Assembly: GCF_024168825.1 (NCBI RefSeq)
Contig: NZ_JALJWH010000001.1
Coordinates: 434,001 to 498,000 of the forward strand
DNA length: 64,000 nucleotides
From: Paenarthrobacter sp. A20
GTDB taxonomy: Bacteria; Actinomycetota; Actinomycetes; Actinomycetales; Micrococcaceae
Direction: 5' to 3'
The notes beneath the pieces were generated by a model. It did not search any database, was not told the DNA's origin, and worked only from the letters and a program-made list of their open reading frames with translations. A program made the position numbers and the translations under genes. Of the stretch, positions 38,002 to 45,887 are shown piece by piece. Numbering within the stretch: position 1 is the stretch's first letter; each line of letters starts with the position of its first letter.

Positions 38002-39300
38002 ATGAGCAACTGGCGCATCAGGGACTTCCACTCGTCCGACCTCGACGGCATCCTGCACCTGTGGGAATCACTCAAGGCCGATGGCGTGGAACCCGTCTAC
38101 GCGTTGTCCGAGGTCCTGGCATCGTGCGAAAAGGACCACGCGGTGGTGGCCGTGCAGGGTGATCAAGTAGTTGGCGCCGCAGTGGGCCGCGCCGCGCACG
38201 ACCAAGGCTGGATCGTCTTCCTGGCCACCCTCACCGAATTCCGCGGCCGTGGCATCGGCACCTCGCTGCTGTCCGCCGTCGAGAACCGAATGGCTCCCCA
38301 CGGCCTGAACAAGCTGTCCGCGCTGATGCCGGAAACCGAGACGCGCGTAGAGGCGTTCCTTGGCCGCGGTTTCGTGGTGAAGAAGAACCTGCGCTACTTC
38401 GAACGGACCATTCCCGTGCAGCGGCAGGAGCTGGGCGCATTGGGGCTGCTCGGCGGGCGGATCCTGGCGCGGGATCTCTGGGAGAACGTGGCGGGCATGC
38501 GCCGTGAGAAGGAACTGCTGGAACGCCGCTTGGTGCTGCCGCTGGCCGAGGCCGACCTCGCCGACGAATACGGCGTGGTCCCGCCGCGCGCCGTCGTGCT
38601 GTTCGGCCCGCCAGGCACGGGCAAAACCACTTTTGCCAAGGCCATTGCTTCACGGCTCGAGTGGCCGTTCGTTGAGGTCTTCCCTTCGCGTTTGGCCGCT
38701 GATCCCAAGGGCCTGGCCGGTGCGCTGCGCGAGACGTTCCTGGAAATCGCCGAACTGGAGCACGCCGTGGTGTTCATCGACGAGGTGGAGGAAATCGCGT
38801 CACAGCGTGCCGGGGATCCGCCGTCGCCGTTGCAGGGTGTCACCAACGAGCTCCTTAAGATCATCCCGGCCTTCCGCGAGCAACCCGGCCGTTTGCTGGT
38901 GTGCGCCACCAACTTCATCCGTGCCTTGGACACGGCGTTCCTCCGCCACGGCCGCTTTGATTACGTGATCCCCATCGGCCTGCCCGACGTCCATGCCCGC
39001 GAGGCCATGTGGCAGCGATTCATCCCCGCCACCGTGGTGGACTCGGTGGACATCGCCCAACTGGTGGAACGGACCGAGGGCTTCTCGCCCGCAGACATCG
39101 AGTTCGCTGCCCGCAGCGCCTCCCAGCGTGCTTTGGAAAAAGCCGTGTACGACGACGACGGCTCCGGTCTTGCGAGCAACGGACGTAAGGGACCGGCCAC
39201 CCAGGATTACCTCGACGCGATTGGCGACACCCGGACGACTGTGAGCCCGGAGGTGCACCAGGACTTCCTGGAGGACATCGACGTGCTGGGCCGGGTCTAG
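38002..39300 (+). CDS. GNAT acetyltransferase fused to an AAA+ ATPase
   Basis: A 432-residue two-domain protein. Residues about 1-145 are a GNAT N-acetyltransferase domain (IRDFHSSDLDGILHLWESL, AVQGDQVVGAAVGR, and the acetyl-CoA loop LTEFRGRGIGTSLL). From about 165 follows an AAA+ ATPase with Walker A GPPGTGKTT at 202-210, Walker B AVVFIDEVEEI, sensor CATNFIRAL and arginine-finger region RHGRFDYVIP. Both domains look intact. GGAG lies 9 bases before the ATG. It is a single gene. The combination suggests ATP-driven remodelling of an acetylated or acetyl-accepting substrate, which is not identifiable. Confidence 0.88.
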   Translation: MSNWRIRDFHSSDLDGILHLWESLKADGVEPVYALSEVLASCEKDHAVVAVQGDQVVGAAVGRAAHDQGWIVFLATLTEFRGRGIGTSLLSAVENRMAPHGLNKLSALMPETETRVEAFLGRGFVVKKNLRYFERTIPVQRQELGALGLLGGRILARDLWENVAGMRREKELLERRLVLPLAEADLADEYGVVPPRAVVLFGPPGTGKTTFAKAIASRLEWPFVEVFPSRLAADPKGLAGALRETFLEIAELEHAVVFIDEVEEIASQRAGDPPSPLQGVTNELLKIIPAFREQPGRLLVCATNFIRALDTAFLRHGRFDYVIPIGLPDVHAREAMWQRFIPATVVDSVDIAQLVERTEGFSPADIEFAARSASQRALEKAVYDDDGSGLASNGRKGPATQDYLDAIGDTRTTVSPEVHQDFLEDIDVLGRV

Positions 39301-39345
39301 GGGCTCTTTTTCGCGAGATCGCCGCAGCGGTGTGGGTTCGCCGGA

Positions 39346-39383
39346 GCAATCCGGCAATCTGGACGCAATCCGGCGATCTCGGC
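39346..39383 (+). repeat. Direct repeat and inverted repeat upstream of ltrA-like gene
   Basis: A 19-base unit beginning GCAATCCGGC occurs twice in tandem (39346 and 39365) with about 15 of 19 bases identical. In addition CGAGATCGCCG at 39314-39324 is repeated inverted at 39371-39381. All lie in the 115-bp gap before the LtrA-type gene and could hold regulatory sites. Confidence 0.5.
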
Positions 39384-39415
39384 GCAGGGACACGGGCGAC
39401 GGTAATCTTTGAGCC

Positions 39416-40660
39416 ATGTCCACGAATCCCCTTCGCCATGCGCTTTCCCGCATGGGCGGCCGCGATCCCCATGAAAAGCACCGTACAGCCACTCCGTTGG
39501 AGCTGTTCTTCGACCTGACCTTCGTCATTGCATTCGGTGTTGCCGGCGGCCAGTTCGCCCATGCCGTGGCCGAGGCGCATTTCTGGCCAGGCTTGTTGGC
39601 ATTTTCGTTCGCCATGTTCGCGGTGATCTGGGCCTGGATCAACTTCACCTGGTTCGCCAGCGCCTACGACACCGACGACTGGGTGTTCCGCGTCGTCACC
39701 ATGGTTCAAATGCTGGGGGTGCTCATCCTGGCCATGGGCATCGAGCCAGTGTTCCACTCCATCATCGAGGGCAAGCACGTGGACAACGTCACCATGGTGC
39801 TCGGGTACATCGTGATGCGGGTGGCCCTGATCTTCCAGTGGCTGCGTGCTGCCCGCCAAGACCCCGAACGCCGCGAGACCTGTTTGCGCTACGCAAAGTA
39901 CGTGGCAGCCATACAGGTCGGCTGGGTGGCGGTCCTCCTCATCGATGCGAACGTCCTCACGACGTTCCTCATGGCCACGCCCCTGTTCATCCTGGAGATG
40001 GCGGCACCGTACTTCGCCGAACGCAAGATCCGCACCCCTTGGCACGCCCACCACATCGCCGAGCGCTACGGACTCCTGGCCATCATTGCCCTGGGTGAGT
40101 GCCTGATCGGCGCCATCGAAACCCTGCGGGCGATCGTTGCCTTGCACGGTTGGACGCTGGATGCCGCCTTGGTTGGCCTCAGCGGAACAGGCTTGGCGTT
40201 CGCCATGTGGTGGATCTACTTCATCCTGCCCTCAGGTCCGGCGCTCCATTTCCAGCGGAACCGTTCGTGGGTCTTCGGGTACGGGCACATCTTCATCTTC
40301 GCTGCCATCGCCGCGACGGGAGCCGGCCTCCATGTCGCCGCCTACTTCATCGACCACGAAGCCCACATTCCTGCGGCCGCCGCGGTCGCCTCGATCGCGT
40401 TGCCGATCATCCTGTTCAAGGTGTCCCTGACAACGCTCTACAGCATCATGCTCGGGAGGGACCGCGAACTGATCTGGAGCACCACACTGGTGGTCCTTGC
40501 CCTTGCGGGAAGCATCGCCATGGCGGCGGCCGGGGCATCTGTACCGCTGTGCATGCTGGAGATGATGGTGGTCCTGGGCCTGTCCATCGCCTACGACGAA
40601 CGCCGTGGGCACAAGGGCAGGGCGGCAGCGCTTCGACGGCTGGAAGCTGCCGCCGGCTAG
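39416..40660 (+). CDS. Low temperature requirement protein A (LtrA) family membrane protein
   Basis: A 414-residue membrane protein with about 11-12 helices. The family signature ATPLELFFDLTFVIAFGVAG is near the N-terminus, and HHIAERYGLLAIIALGECLIGAIETL lies in the middle. LtrA was named for a Listeria locus needed at low temperature; the molecular role remains unclear and a transport function is suspected. It is a single gene between the GNAT-AAA protein and a convergent HD hydrolase. Confidence 0.93.
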   Translation: MSTNPLRHALSRMGGRDPHEKHRTATPLELFFDLTFVIAFGVAGGQFAHAVAEAHFWPGLLAFSFAMFAVIWAWINFTWFASAYDTDDWVFRVVTMVQMLGVLILAMGIEPVFHSIIEGKHVDNVTMVLGYIVMRVALIFQWLRAARQDPERRETCLRYAKYVAAIQVGWVAVLLIDANVLTTFLMATPLFILEMAAPYFAERKIRTPWHAHHIAERYGLLAIIALGECLIGAIETLRAIVALHGWTLDAALVGLSGTGLAFAMWWIYFILPSGPALHFQRNRSWVFGYGHIFIFAAIAATGAGLHVAAYFIDHEAHIPAAAAVASIALPIILFKVSLTTLYSIMLGRDRELIWSTTLVVLALAGSIAMAAAGASVPLCMLEMMVVLGLSIAYDERRGHKGRAAALRRLEAAAG

Positions 40661-40686
40661 GGTTCTCTTCGCGTTGTGAGGCCAAC

Positions 40687-41223
40687 CTACTCGGGAACGA
40701 TCTCGTCCAACTCCGCGATCAGGTACGGATTGATCCGCTCCAGGATCATCAGGATTTCCTCGCGGGGAACCGCCGTGTACAGCACTGGGCGGGCATCAGC
40801 ATAGCGGGTCACCGGCGGCTTGTCCGGCCACTTCTCAGCGAGGGCTTGGACCCGCTCAGGGAGCGAGTTGTGGGCGTTGTCGGCGATCTTGACCAACGTG
40901 GCGTCGTGGTCCTCGGCAACGTAACGGATGCCGGCGTCGTAATCTTCCGGGTCATCGTGGAAGCGGCGGGTGACTCGTTCGATAATCGCGAGCGCCCGTT
41001 CAGAGACGCCCATGTCCAGCAACGCCTGCCGGGTGATGGGCGTGTCCTCAGCGATGTCGTGAAGGTAGCCGGCGATCTGGATGTCCTCGTCGAAGTCCGC
41101 GAGCGCATCGCCCACGGCCAGGACATGTTCCCGGTATGGACGTTTGAGCTTGTCTTTCTGCCGGTTGTGGGCCACCTCCGCCAGGACCTGGGCTGTCTCT
41201 ACAGTGAAGCGTGGTTCGGTCAT
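40687..41223 (-). CDS. HD-domain hydrolase (SpoT/MESH1-like)
   Basis: A 178-residue metal-dependent phosphohydrolase. The HD signature is seen in AGYLHDIAEDTPITRQALLD, with an upstream His in YREHVLAVGD and the distal Asp in TLVKIADNAHNSLP, which is the arrangement of small (p)ppGpp hydrolase-like proteins. The ATG at 41223 has GGAGG upstream; an ATG seven codons earlier lies inside an inverted repeat. No synthetase domain is present. (p)ppGpp or another nucleotide as substrate is inferred. Confidence 0.85.
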   Translation of the reverse strand: MTEPRFTVETAQVLAEVAHNRQKDKLKRPYREHVLAVGDALADFDEDIQIAGYLHDIAEDTPITRQALLDMGVSERALAIIERVTRRFHDDPEDYDAGIRYVAEDHDATLVKIADNAHNSLPERVQALAEKWPDKPPVTRYADARPVLYTAVPREEILMILERINPYLIAELDEIVPE

Positions 41224-41237
41224 GCGGGCCTCCGGGT

Positions 41238-41272
41238 TGAACATGGGACCACGGGGATTGGTCCCATGTTCA
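41238..41272. repeat. 13-bp perfect inverted repeat upstream of HD hydrolase gene
   Basis: TGAACATGGGACC (41238-41250) and its exact complement (41260-41272) are separated by 9 bases. It lies 15 bp before the HD gene start and after the stop of the upstream SDR gene on the same strand. An operator or leader hairpin is more likely than a terminator because no T-run follows. Confidence 0.65.
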
Positions 41273-41324
41273 GGCTATCCGCTGTTGAGTGACCGAAAGC
41301 GCGCTTTGCGGGTTGGGGACCTGT

Positions 41325-42116
41325 TTACCAATCCTGAACTGCGCGTGCGGCGATGGCGACGGTGACGGCCCTCGGCAAGCGCTGCGCGAACCCGGCCGCA
41401 ATGCGGTTGACCCAGCCCGAGACGACGCTGCCGGGTGTTCCCTTGCGATCGAGGGCCTTGAGTGCAGTCCCCACAACCTGTGCAGAGGTCTGCATCTTGC
41501 CCACGGCCGCGGACTCACCGCCAAGGACTTCGAAGAACTCGGTGCGGGTTGCTCCGGGGCAAAGCGCCAGGACATTGAGTCCGGAATCCTTGGTCTCGTG
41601 GGCCACGGCTTCGGTGAAGCTCAGGACGAACGCCTTGGTGGCACCATAAACGGCCATGCCGGGGATGGGTTGGAATGCGGCCGTGCTGGCGACATTCACC
41701 AGGGCGCCCTTCCCGGAGGCGAGCAGGTTTGGCAGGAAAGCGCGGGTAATGTCCACGAGGGCGGCAACGTTCAGGGCAATCTCAGACGCGATGGTGTCCG
41801 GGTCCTCCTCGACCAAAGGACCATGGGTGCCGAAACCGGCATTGTTGATCAGCGTATCCACCGTGATTCCACGGCCGGCCAGCTCGTCGAAGAGCTCACG
41901 GCCAACGCCTGCGCGGCCCAGATCCATGGGGAGCACCGTCACGGTGACTCCGCTCTTGGAGCGCAGTTCCGTGGCCAGCTCCTCCAAGCGATCCACGCGC
42001 CGGGCAACCAGGACCAGGTTGGAGCCACGGGCAGCGAAGCGGTGGGCGAATTCAGCACCGAGTCCGGAACTGGCACCGGTGATGAGTGCGGTGGTGCCGG
42101 TGTAGGTCATGGTCAT
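41325..42116 (-). CDS. Short-chain dehydrogenase/reductase
   Basis: A 263-residue SDR of the classical DltE/YqjQ-like type. The cofactor motif is TGASSGLG, with LINNAGFGTHGPLVEED, the catalytic Ser in NVASTAAF, and Tyr/Lys in VYGATKAFV. A C-terminal extension ends WVNRIAAGFAQRLPRA. It is divergent from a TetR regulator gene with a clear shared operator between them, so its expression is probably relieved by an unknown ligand. The substrate is unknown. Confidence 0.92.
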   Translation of the reverse strand: MTMTYTGTTALITGASSGLGAEFAHRFAARGSNLVLVARRVDRLEELATELRSKSGVTVTVLPMDLGRAGVGRELFDELAGRGITVDTLINNAGFGTHGPLVEEDPDTIASEIALNVAALVDITRAFLPNLLASGKGALVNVASTAAFQPIPGMAVYGATKAFVLSFTEAVAHETKDSGLNVLALCPGATRTEFFEVLGGESAAVGKMQTSAQVVGTALKALDRKGTPGSVVSGWVNRIAAGFAQRLPRAVTVAIAARAVQDW

Positions 42117-42147
42117 GGCATATCCAATCGGTTTGAGGCTGAAACTG

Positions 42148-42202
42148 ATGTAGTCACTGTCAACATGGTAGGCAGTGTCTACTTTGTTGTCAATGACTAC
42201 AT
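42148..42202. promoter_or_regulatory. TetR operator region with long inverted repeat
   Basis: ATGTAGTCA (42148-42156) is exactly inverted at 42194-42202. The wider arms GTAGTCACTGTCAAC and GTTGTCAATGACTAC match at 13 of 15 positions. A further small palindrome, GTAG-N7-CTAC, sits between them. It fills the divergent SDR/TetR promoter region and fits control of both genes by the TetR protein. Confidence 0.7.
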
Positions 42203-42219
42203 TGGCCTAGACTTATCCC

Positions 42220-42849
42220 ATGATCGAGCAGCCCTACCACCACGGCAAACTCCGGGAAGCCCTCCTGGAACGCGCCATGGAAACCATCGAAGAAGGCGGC
42301 GTTGACGGACTCTCCCTGCGGCAACTCGCCCGCGACGTAAATGTCAGCCACGGGGCCCCGGCCAAGCACTTCCGCGATAAACAAGCCCTGATTGATGCGA
42401 TGGCACTGGCTGGCTTTGAGTCGATGAACAGCCTCATCCTGGAGGCCGCCCAGTCCGACAGCGATCTCCGCAGCCGCTTCGTCAGGGTTGGAAAGGCATA
42501 CGTCGACTTCGCCGTTGCGCACCCGGCCCTCCTGACCGTGATGTACTCCACCAAGCACCACCCTGATTCCAGCACCGAATTGCGAAGCACAGGCGAGCAA
42601 GGGATCCAGGTTGCCCAGGACATGATCACCGAGGCACAGGAGGCCGGCGCCCTGGCTCCAGGCGACCCCGAAACGCTGGCCATGGTGTGCTTCGTGAGCC
42701 TCCACGGCGCCGCGCTGCTTGCTGCCGGCAATCATTTGGAGGGAACAACGGTGGACGCCGTAGTGGCCGCCACCACCGACACGTTATGGGCCGGCATGGC
42801 GGCCGGAGTCCGTTCCGCGCAGCTCGCGCAAGCAGCGCAGCCCAGCTAG
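42220..42849 (+). CDS. TetR/AcrR family transcriptional regulator
   Basis: A 209-residue regulator with an N-terminal helix-turn-helix (ALLERAMETIEEGGVDGLSL, RQLARDVNVSHGAPAKHFRD) and a C-terminal ligand domain of the WHG type (AMVCFVSLHGAALLAAG). It is divergent from an SDR gene, with matching inverted repeats in between, and very likely represses that gene and itself. Its TAG stop falls in the first copy of a tandem repeat. Confidence 0.93.
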   Translation: MIEQPYHHGKLREALLERAMETIEEGGVDGLSLRQLARDVNVSHGAPAKHFRDKQALIDAMALAGFESMNSLILEAAQSDSDLRSRFVRVGKAYVDFAVAHPALLTVMYSTKHHPDSSTELRSTGEQGIQVAQDMITEAQEAGALAPGDPETLAMVCFVSLHGAALLAAGNHLEGTTVDAVVAATTDTLWAGMAAGVRSAQLAQAAQPS

Positions 42850-42905
42850 GCGCCAAGCAGCACAGCTAGGCGCACAGCAGAGCTAGGCAGCGAGCAGAGC
42901 TAGGC
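42844..42905 (+). repeat. Four-copy tandem repeat spanning the ends of two convergent genes
   Basis: AGCTAGGC recurs at 42844, 42864, 42881 and 42898, in imperfect units of 20, 17 and 17 bp containing CAGCAGA/GCGAGCAGA. Copy 1 contains the TetR stop (TAG 42847-42849) and copy 4 the stop of the convergent hydrolase gene (42900-42902, complement). CTAG reads as a stop on both strands. Confidence 0.8.
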
Positions 42906-44045
42906 AGCGAGCCCCGCGATCACTTCCCTCACCGCCGAGCTCAGCTGGAAGTTGCGGCAGCCCACTCCCCCGGGCTCGGCCTGCTGCGGCACGTACCCAA
43001 AGCCGAGTTCATACACGGGGTCCGCGAACCCCAACGATGCGCTGGCGCCGTCGTGTCCGAACGCGCGGTAGCTGCCGAACGGCATCCGGCTGTGCGACTT
43101 CATGAAAACTGTGCCAAAGCAGCCTGTTTCCCCAAAAACGCGGTCAATCCCGAACACCCGTTCGGCGGTCACCGCACGGATCGTTTCCTCGGTGAGAAGA
43201 GGCGCGACGGCGGCCTGACCGTCGGACACTGAAGCGTCGCCTTCGCCAACGAAGCCCGTCAAGGCCGCCGCATAGATCCTCGCCATTCCTTCGGCACTCG
43301 CCACGCCGGCAGCGGAACTCAACCCTGCTGCCCTCACTTCGCGGATGTTGGGCAGGTCCAGGATCTCACCCACCGCGGAGTTGGCCGCCAGGCCGAAGTG
43401 GCTGGCGGGATCCACCCATGGCCACGAAGGATCGGCGGCCCAACGGAACGGGGCAAACCGGGCTTCTTCGGAATCGGGCAGCCCGAGGTAGAAATGGGCT
43501 CCGGTCACCGCGCGGATCCGCTGTTCGAAGACTTTCTGCAGCGTGGAACCGGTGATACGGCGACACAGCTCTTCCATAAAAATGCCGATGGTCAGCGCGT
43601 GATATCCGAACGCCGCGCCCGGTTTCCACAGTGGTGGCAGCTTGGCGAGCTTCACCGCGGCGAGCTCGGAGTTATTAACCTCCTCAAGCGTCAGCCCGCC
43701 TTCTACGCCCAAAAGCCCGGCCTGATGGGACAGGAGCTGCCCAACGGTGATCGACGTTTTGCCCTCAACGCCAAACTCGGGCCAGTACTTGACCACCTCG
43801 ACATCAAGGTCCAGAACTCCGTCCTGGACCAGCAGAGCCATGACCAGTCCCGCCATGCCTTTGGAACACGAAAATACGCCAGTCACCGAGTCCGGGCGGG
43901 TGTGCGGTCCGCCGCTAAGGTCCAGCACTTTGACGCCGCGGTGGTAGGCCGCGACTTGTGCAGAGTAGTCCGGATCCTGGTCGAGGAAACGGCCGAAGAG
44001 CTCGGCGACAGTTTCAAAACCTGGGGCGATCACCTGTGAATGCAT
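42900..44045 (-). CDS. Serine hydrolase of the class C beta-lactamase/EstB family
   Basis: A 381-residue hydrolase of the beta-lactamase fold. The catalytic SxxK motif is seen as SCSK in TGVFSCSKGMAG, and the expected Tyr lies in AFGYHALTIGIFMEEL. C-terminal GHDGASASLGFADP takes the position of the KTG-like loop (HDGA here), as in esterases of this group. No signal peptide is visible, which favours a cytoplasmic esterase over a secreted beta-lactamase. Its end lies in a tandem repeat shared with the convergent TetR gene. Confidence 0.9.
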   Translation of the reverse strand: MHSQVIAPGFETVAELFGRFLDQDPDYSAQVAAYHRGVKVLDLSGGPHTRPDSVTGVFSCSKGMAGLVMALLVQDGVLDLDVEVVKYWPEFGVEGKTSITVGQLLSHQAGLLGVEGGLTLEEVNNSELAAVKLAKLPPLWKPGAAFGYHALTIGIFMEELCRRITGSTLQKVFEQRIRAVTGAHFYLGLPDSEEARFAPFRWAADPSWPWVDPASHFGLAANSAVGEILDLPNIREVRAAGLSSAAGVASAEGMARIYAAALTGFVGEGDASVSDGQAAVAPLLTEETIRAVTAERVFGIDRVFGETGCFGTVFMKSHSRMPFGSYRAFGHDGASASLGFADPVYELGFGYVPQQAEPGGVGCRNFQLSSAVREVIAGLAA

Positions 44046-44070
44046 CCAGACAGCCTACGTGGTGGGTCTC

Positions 44071-44958
44071 TCAGCTTCGGGGCGTTATCCACACCCAAGG
44101 CTCCTTCGGCAGGGTTCCAGGGCTGAATGCCGGGAGAGCCCCGGGCAACGGACCGGCTGGAAGATGGAGCGATTCAAGGATCAGGTCCCGCACCCGTTCC
44201 GCAGGAATTCCGACGGCGGCGAGGTCGCCCAGCGTGACCGCGCCGTCCCGCTTGGCCAGCCTGGCGCCGTCGTGGTTTACCACCAGCGGAACGTGGGCGT
44301 ATTCCGGAGTCGGCAGGCCCAACAGCGTAGCCAAATACGCCTGCCGGGGAGTCGATGGAAGGAGGTCGTCGCCGCGCACCACCTGGTCAATTCCCTGGGC
44401 GGCGTCGTCCACCACGACTGCCAGGTTATAGGCGGTTACACCGTCGTTCCGGCGCAGCACGAAGTCGTCCACCACGCCCACGTACTTGCCATGCAACTGG
44501 TCCTCAACAGCCCACTCAGTAACGTCCGAAAGCAGGCGGATCGAGGCCGGACGTGAGGCGCGCCGGATCTCACGTTCGGCGTGGGAAAGCCGTCGGCACG
44601 TGCCCGGATACGCACCCTGAGGAGCATGCGGCGCGGACGGCGCCTCTTGGATCTCCCGCCGCGTGCAGAAGCATTCATAGGTACGGCCCTCATGGGCGAG
44701 GCGGGCGATCGCGTCGTCGTAGAGCGCCGCGCGCTCAGTCTGGCGTACGACGGCGGCGTCCCAACCGACGCCGATTGCCTCAAGATCGCGGAGCTGCTCC
44801 GCCTCCGCACCGGACCGGGCGCGGTCCAGGTCCTCGACGCGCAGCAGGAAATCACGGCCGCTGGACTTCGCGAACAGCCAGGCGAGGATGGCCGTGCGGA
44901 GATTGCCGACGTGCAACTCACCGGAGGGGCTCGGGGCGAAGCGGCCAGCAGAAGTCAT
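44071..44958 (-). CDS. gluQ: Glutamyl-Q tRNA(Asp) synthetase
   Basis: A 295-residue paralogue of the glutamyl-tRNA synthetase catalytic core without the anticodon-binding domain. It attaches glutamate to queuosine in tRNA-Asp. The HIGH-like motif is in FAPSPSGELHVGN, a zinc site is formed by CFCTRREI and a downstream YPGTCRR, and the KMSKS counterpart is LAKRDGA. Length and domain content fit GluQ. It is a single gene 26 bp from the hydrolase gene start. Confidence 0.95.
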   Translation of the reverse strand: MTSAGRFAPSPSGELHVGNLRTAILAWLFAKSSGRDFLLRVEDLDRARSGAEAEQLRDLEAIGVGWDAAVVRQTERAALYDDAIARLAHEGRTYECFCTRREIQEAPSAPHAPQGAYPGTCRRLSHAEREIRRASRPASIRLLSDVTEWAVEDQLHGKYVGVVDDFVLRRNDGVTAYNLAVVVDDAAQGIDQVVRGDDLLPSTPRQAYLATLLGLPTPEYAHVPLVVNHDGARLAKRDGAVTLGDLAAVGIPAERVRDLILESLHLPAGPLPGALPAFSPGTLPKEPWVWITPRS

Positions 44959-45319
44959 GATCCAAGCCTATGCGGGTCTTTCGGGCCGGGCGGATTGTGC
45001 GCCTGAAGTCCCGGCAACGCAAGAGCCCCTCAGCTACCGCAACGATCCGGTGGCTCAGGGGCTCTTACTGTGCTGCCCGCACGAACGGGCGAGTGCAGAA
45101 TGACAATGCTGTGAACAAGAGTCAATCAGCGGCTGCTTCCTTGCGGGAAACCTGTGCAGGGCTCCGGGTGGTGTTCCGGGTGCCTGGTGCCTGCGGGGTC
45201 CGGCGGTAGCCTCGTCCTGCTTCGTTGTCACCATTTGAGCAGGAGACATACAGTTGGTGCAACGGACAACGATAAGAATGGTCGATCTGACCAGTCTGCT
45301 GTGAAAACATGGACAGGAA
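44959..45319. other. Intergenic stretch with a strong hairpin, possible RNA
   Basis: A 361-bp gap between divergent gluQ and an Lrp-type gene. The main feature is the hairpin at 45021-45066, described separately. On the minus strand, short open frames cross the stretch between the hairpin and the Lrp gene but none has a ribosome site or family similarity. On the plus strand, AGGAGACATACAG precedes a TTG at 45254 that opens a 16-codon frame, which could be a leader peptide. No tRNA or known RNA was recognised. Confidence 0.45.
45021..45066. terminator. Strong hairpin, terminator-like, without an obvious gene
   Basis: AAGAGCCCCTCAGCTACC (45021-45038) pairs with GGTGGCTCAGGGGCTCTT (45049-45066): 16 Watson-Crick pairs, one wobble, one mismatch and a 10-base loop. 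The shape is that of an intrinsic terminator. The adjacent genes gluQ and lrp both start facing away from it, so it does not end any recognised gene. Confidence 0.6.
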
Positions 45320-45787
45320 GTGGTCACATTGCAGGAACTCGACGCCACGGACCGCCGGATCCTCGCCGCGCTTGATGAGGACCCGAGGGTGCCCATCATG
45401 GTGTTGGCCCAAAGGCTCCACCTCGCGCGGGGGACTGTTCAATCCCGCCTGGAGCGGATGACCGCGGCAGGGGCCCTGCGCCCGAACAGCAGCCGTGTAC
45501 TGCCGTCCGCCCTGGGGCGCGGTGTTGCCGCCGCGGTCAGCGCAGAACTCGACCAGAGCCATTTGAACGAAGCCATCGCCGCCCTCCGGAACATCCCCGA
45601 AGTCCTCGAATGCCATGCACCCGCAGGCGACACCGACCTCATTATCAGGGTGGTGGCCAAAAGCCCGGACGACCTTTACCGGGTCTCCGAGGAAATTCGT
45701 CTATGTCCTGGAATCGTGCGAACGTCCACCAGCATGTTCCTCCGGGAAGTCATTCCGTATCGAACCACCGGCCTCCTTCAGGAGTAG
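45320..45787 (+). CDS. Lrp/AsnC family transcriptional regulator
   Basis: A 155-residue regulator with an N-terminal winged helix (LDATDRRILAALDEDPRV, then AQRLHLARGTVQSRLERM) and a C-terminal RAM ligand domain (VECHAPAGDTDLIIRVVAK-type segment, IVRTSTSMFLREV). It starts with GTG at 45320 after AGGAA. Unlike the second Lrp protein in this window it has no divergent target gene next to it, so its target is not evident. Confidence 0.88.
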   Translation: MVTLQELDATDRRILAALDEDPRVPIMVLAQRLHLARGTVQSRLERMTAAGALRPNSSRVLPSALGRGVAAAVSAELDQSHLNEAIAALRNIPEVLECHAPAGDTDLIIRVVAKSPDDLYRVSEEIRLCPGIVRTSTSMFLREVIPYRTTGLLQE

Positions 45788-45887
45788 GCACGCACGTTTA
45801 TCCACATAGGGCAGTTGTGCCCATGTGCCAGTCTCTGGCCCCGGCCTAGGATGGGACAGATCAACGGCAGACAAATCTGGGGGCATA

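Noticed and set aside
42900..44045. Secreted beta-lactamase (resistance gene)
   Set aside because: There is no signal peptide and the KTG-like position is HDGA, which is typical of esterases of this fold.
45131..45160. SRP RNA-like motif on the minus strand (GCAAGGAAGCAGCC)
   Set aside because: The conserved flanking helix (CAGGTCCGGAAGG pattern) is not matched and no 4.5S-like fold could be drawn, so the similarity looks accidental.
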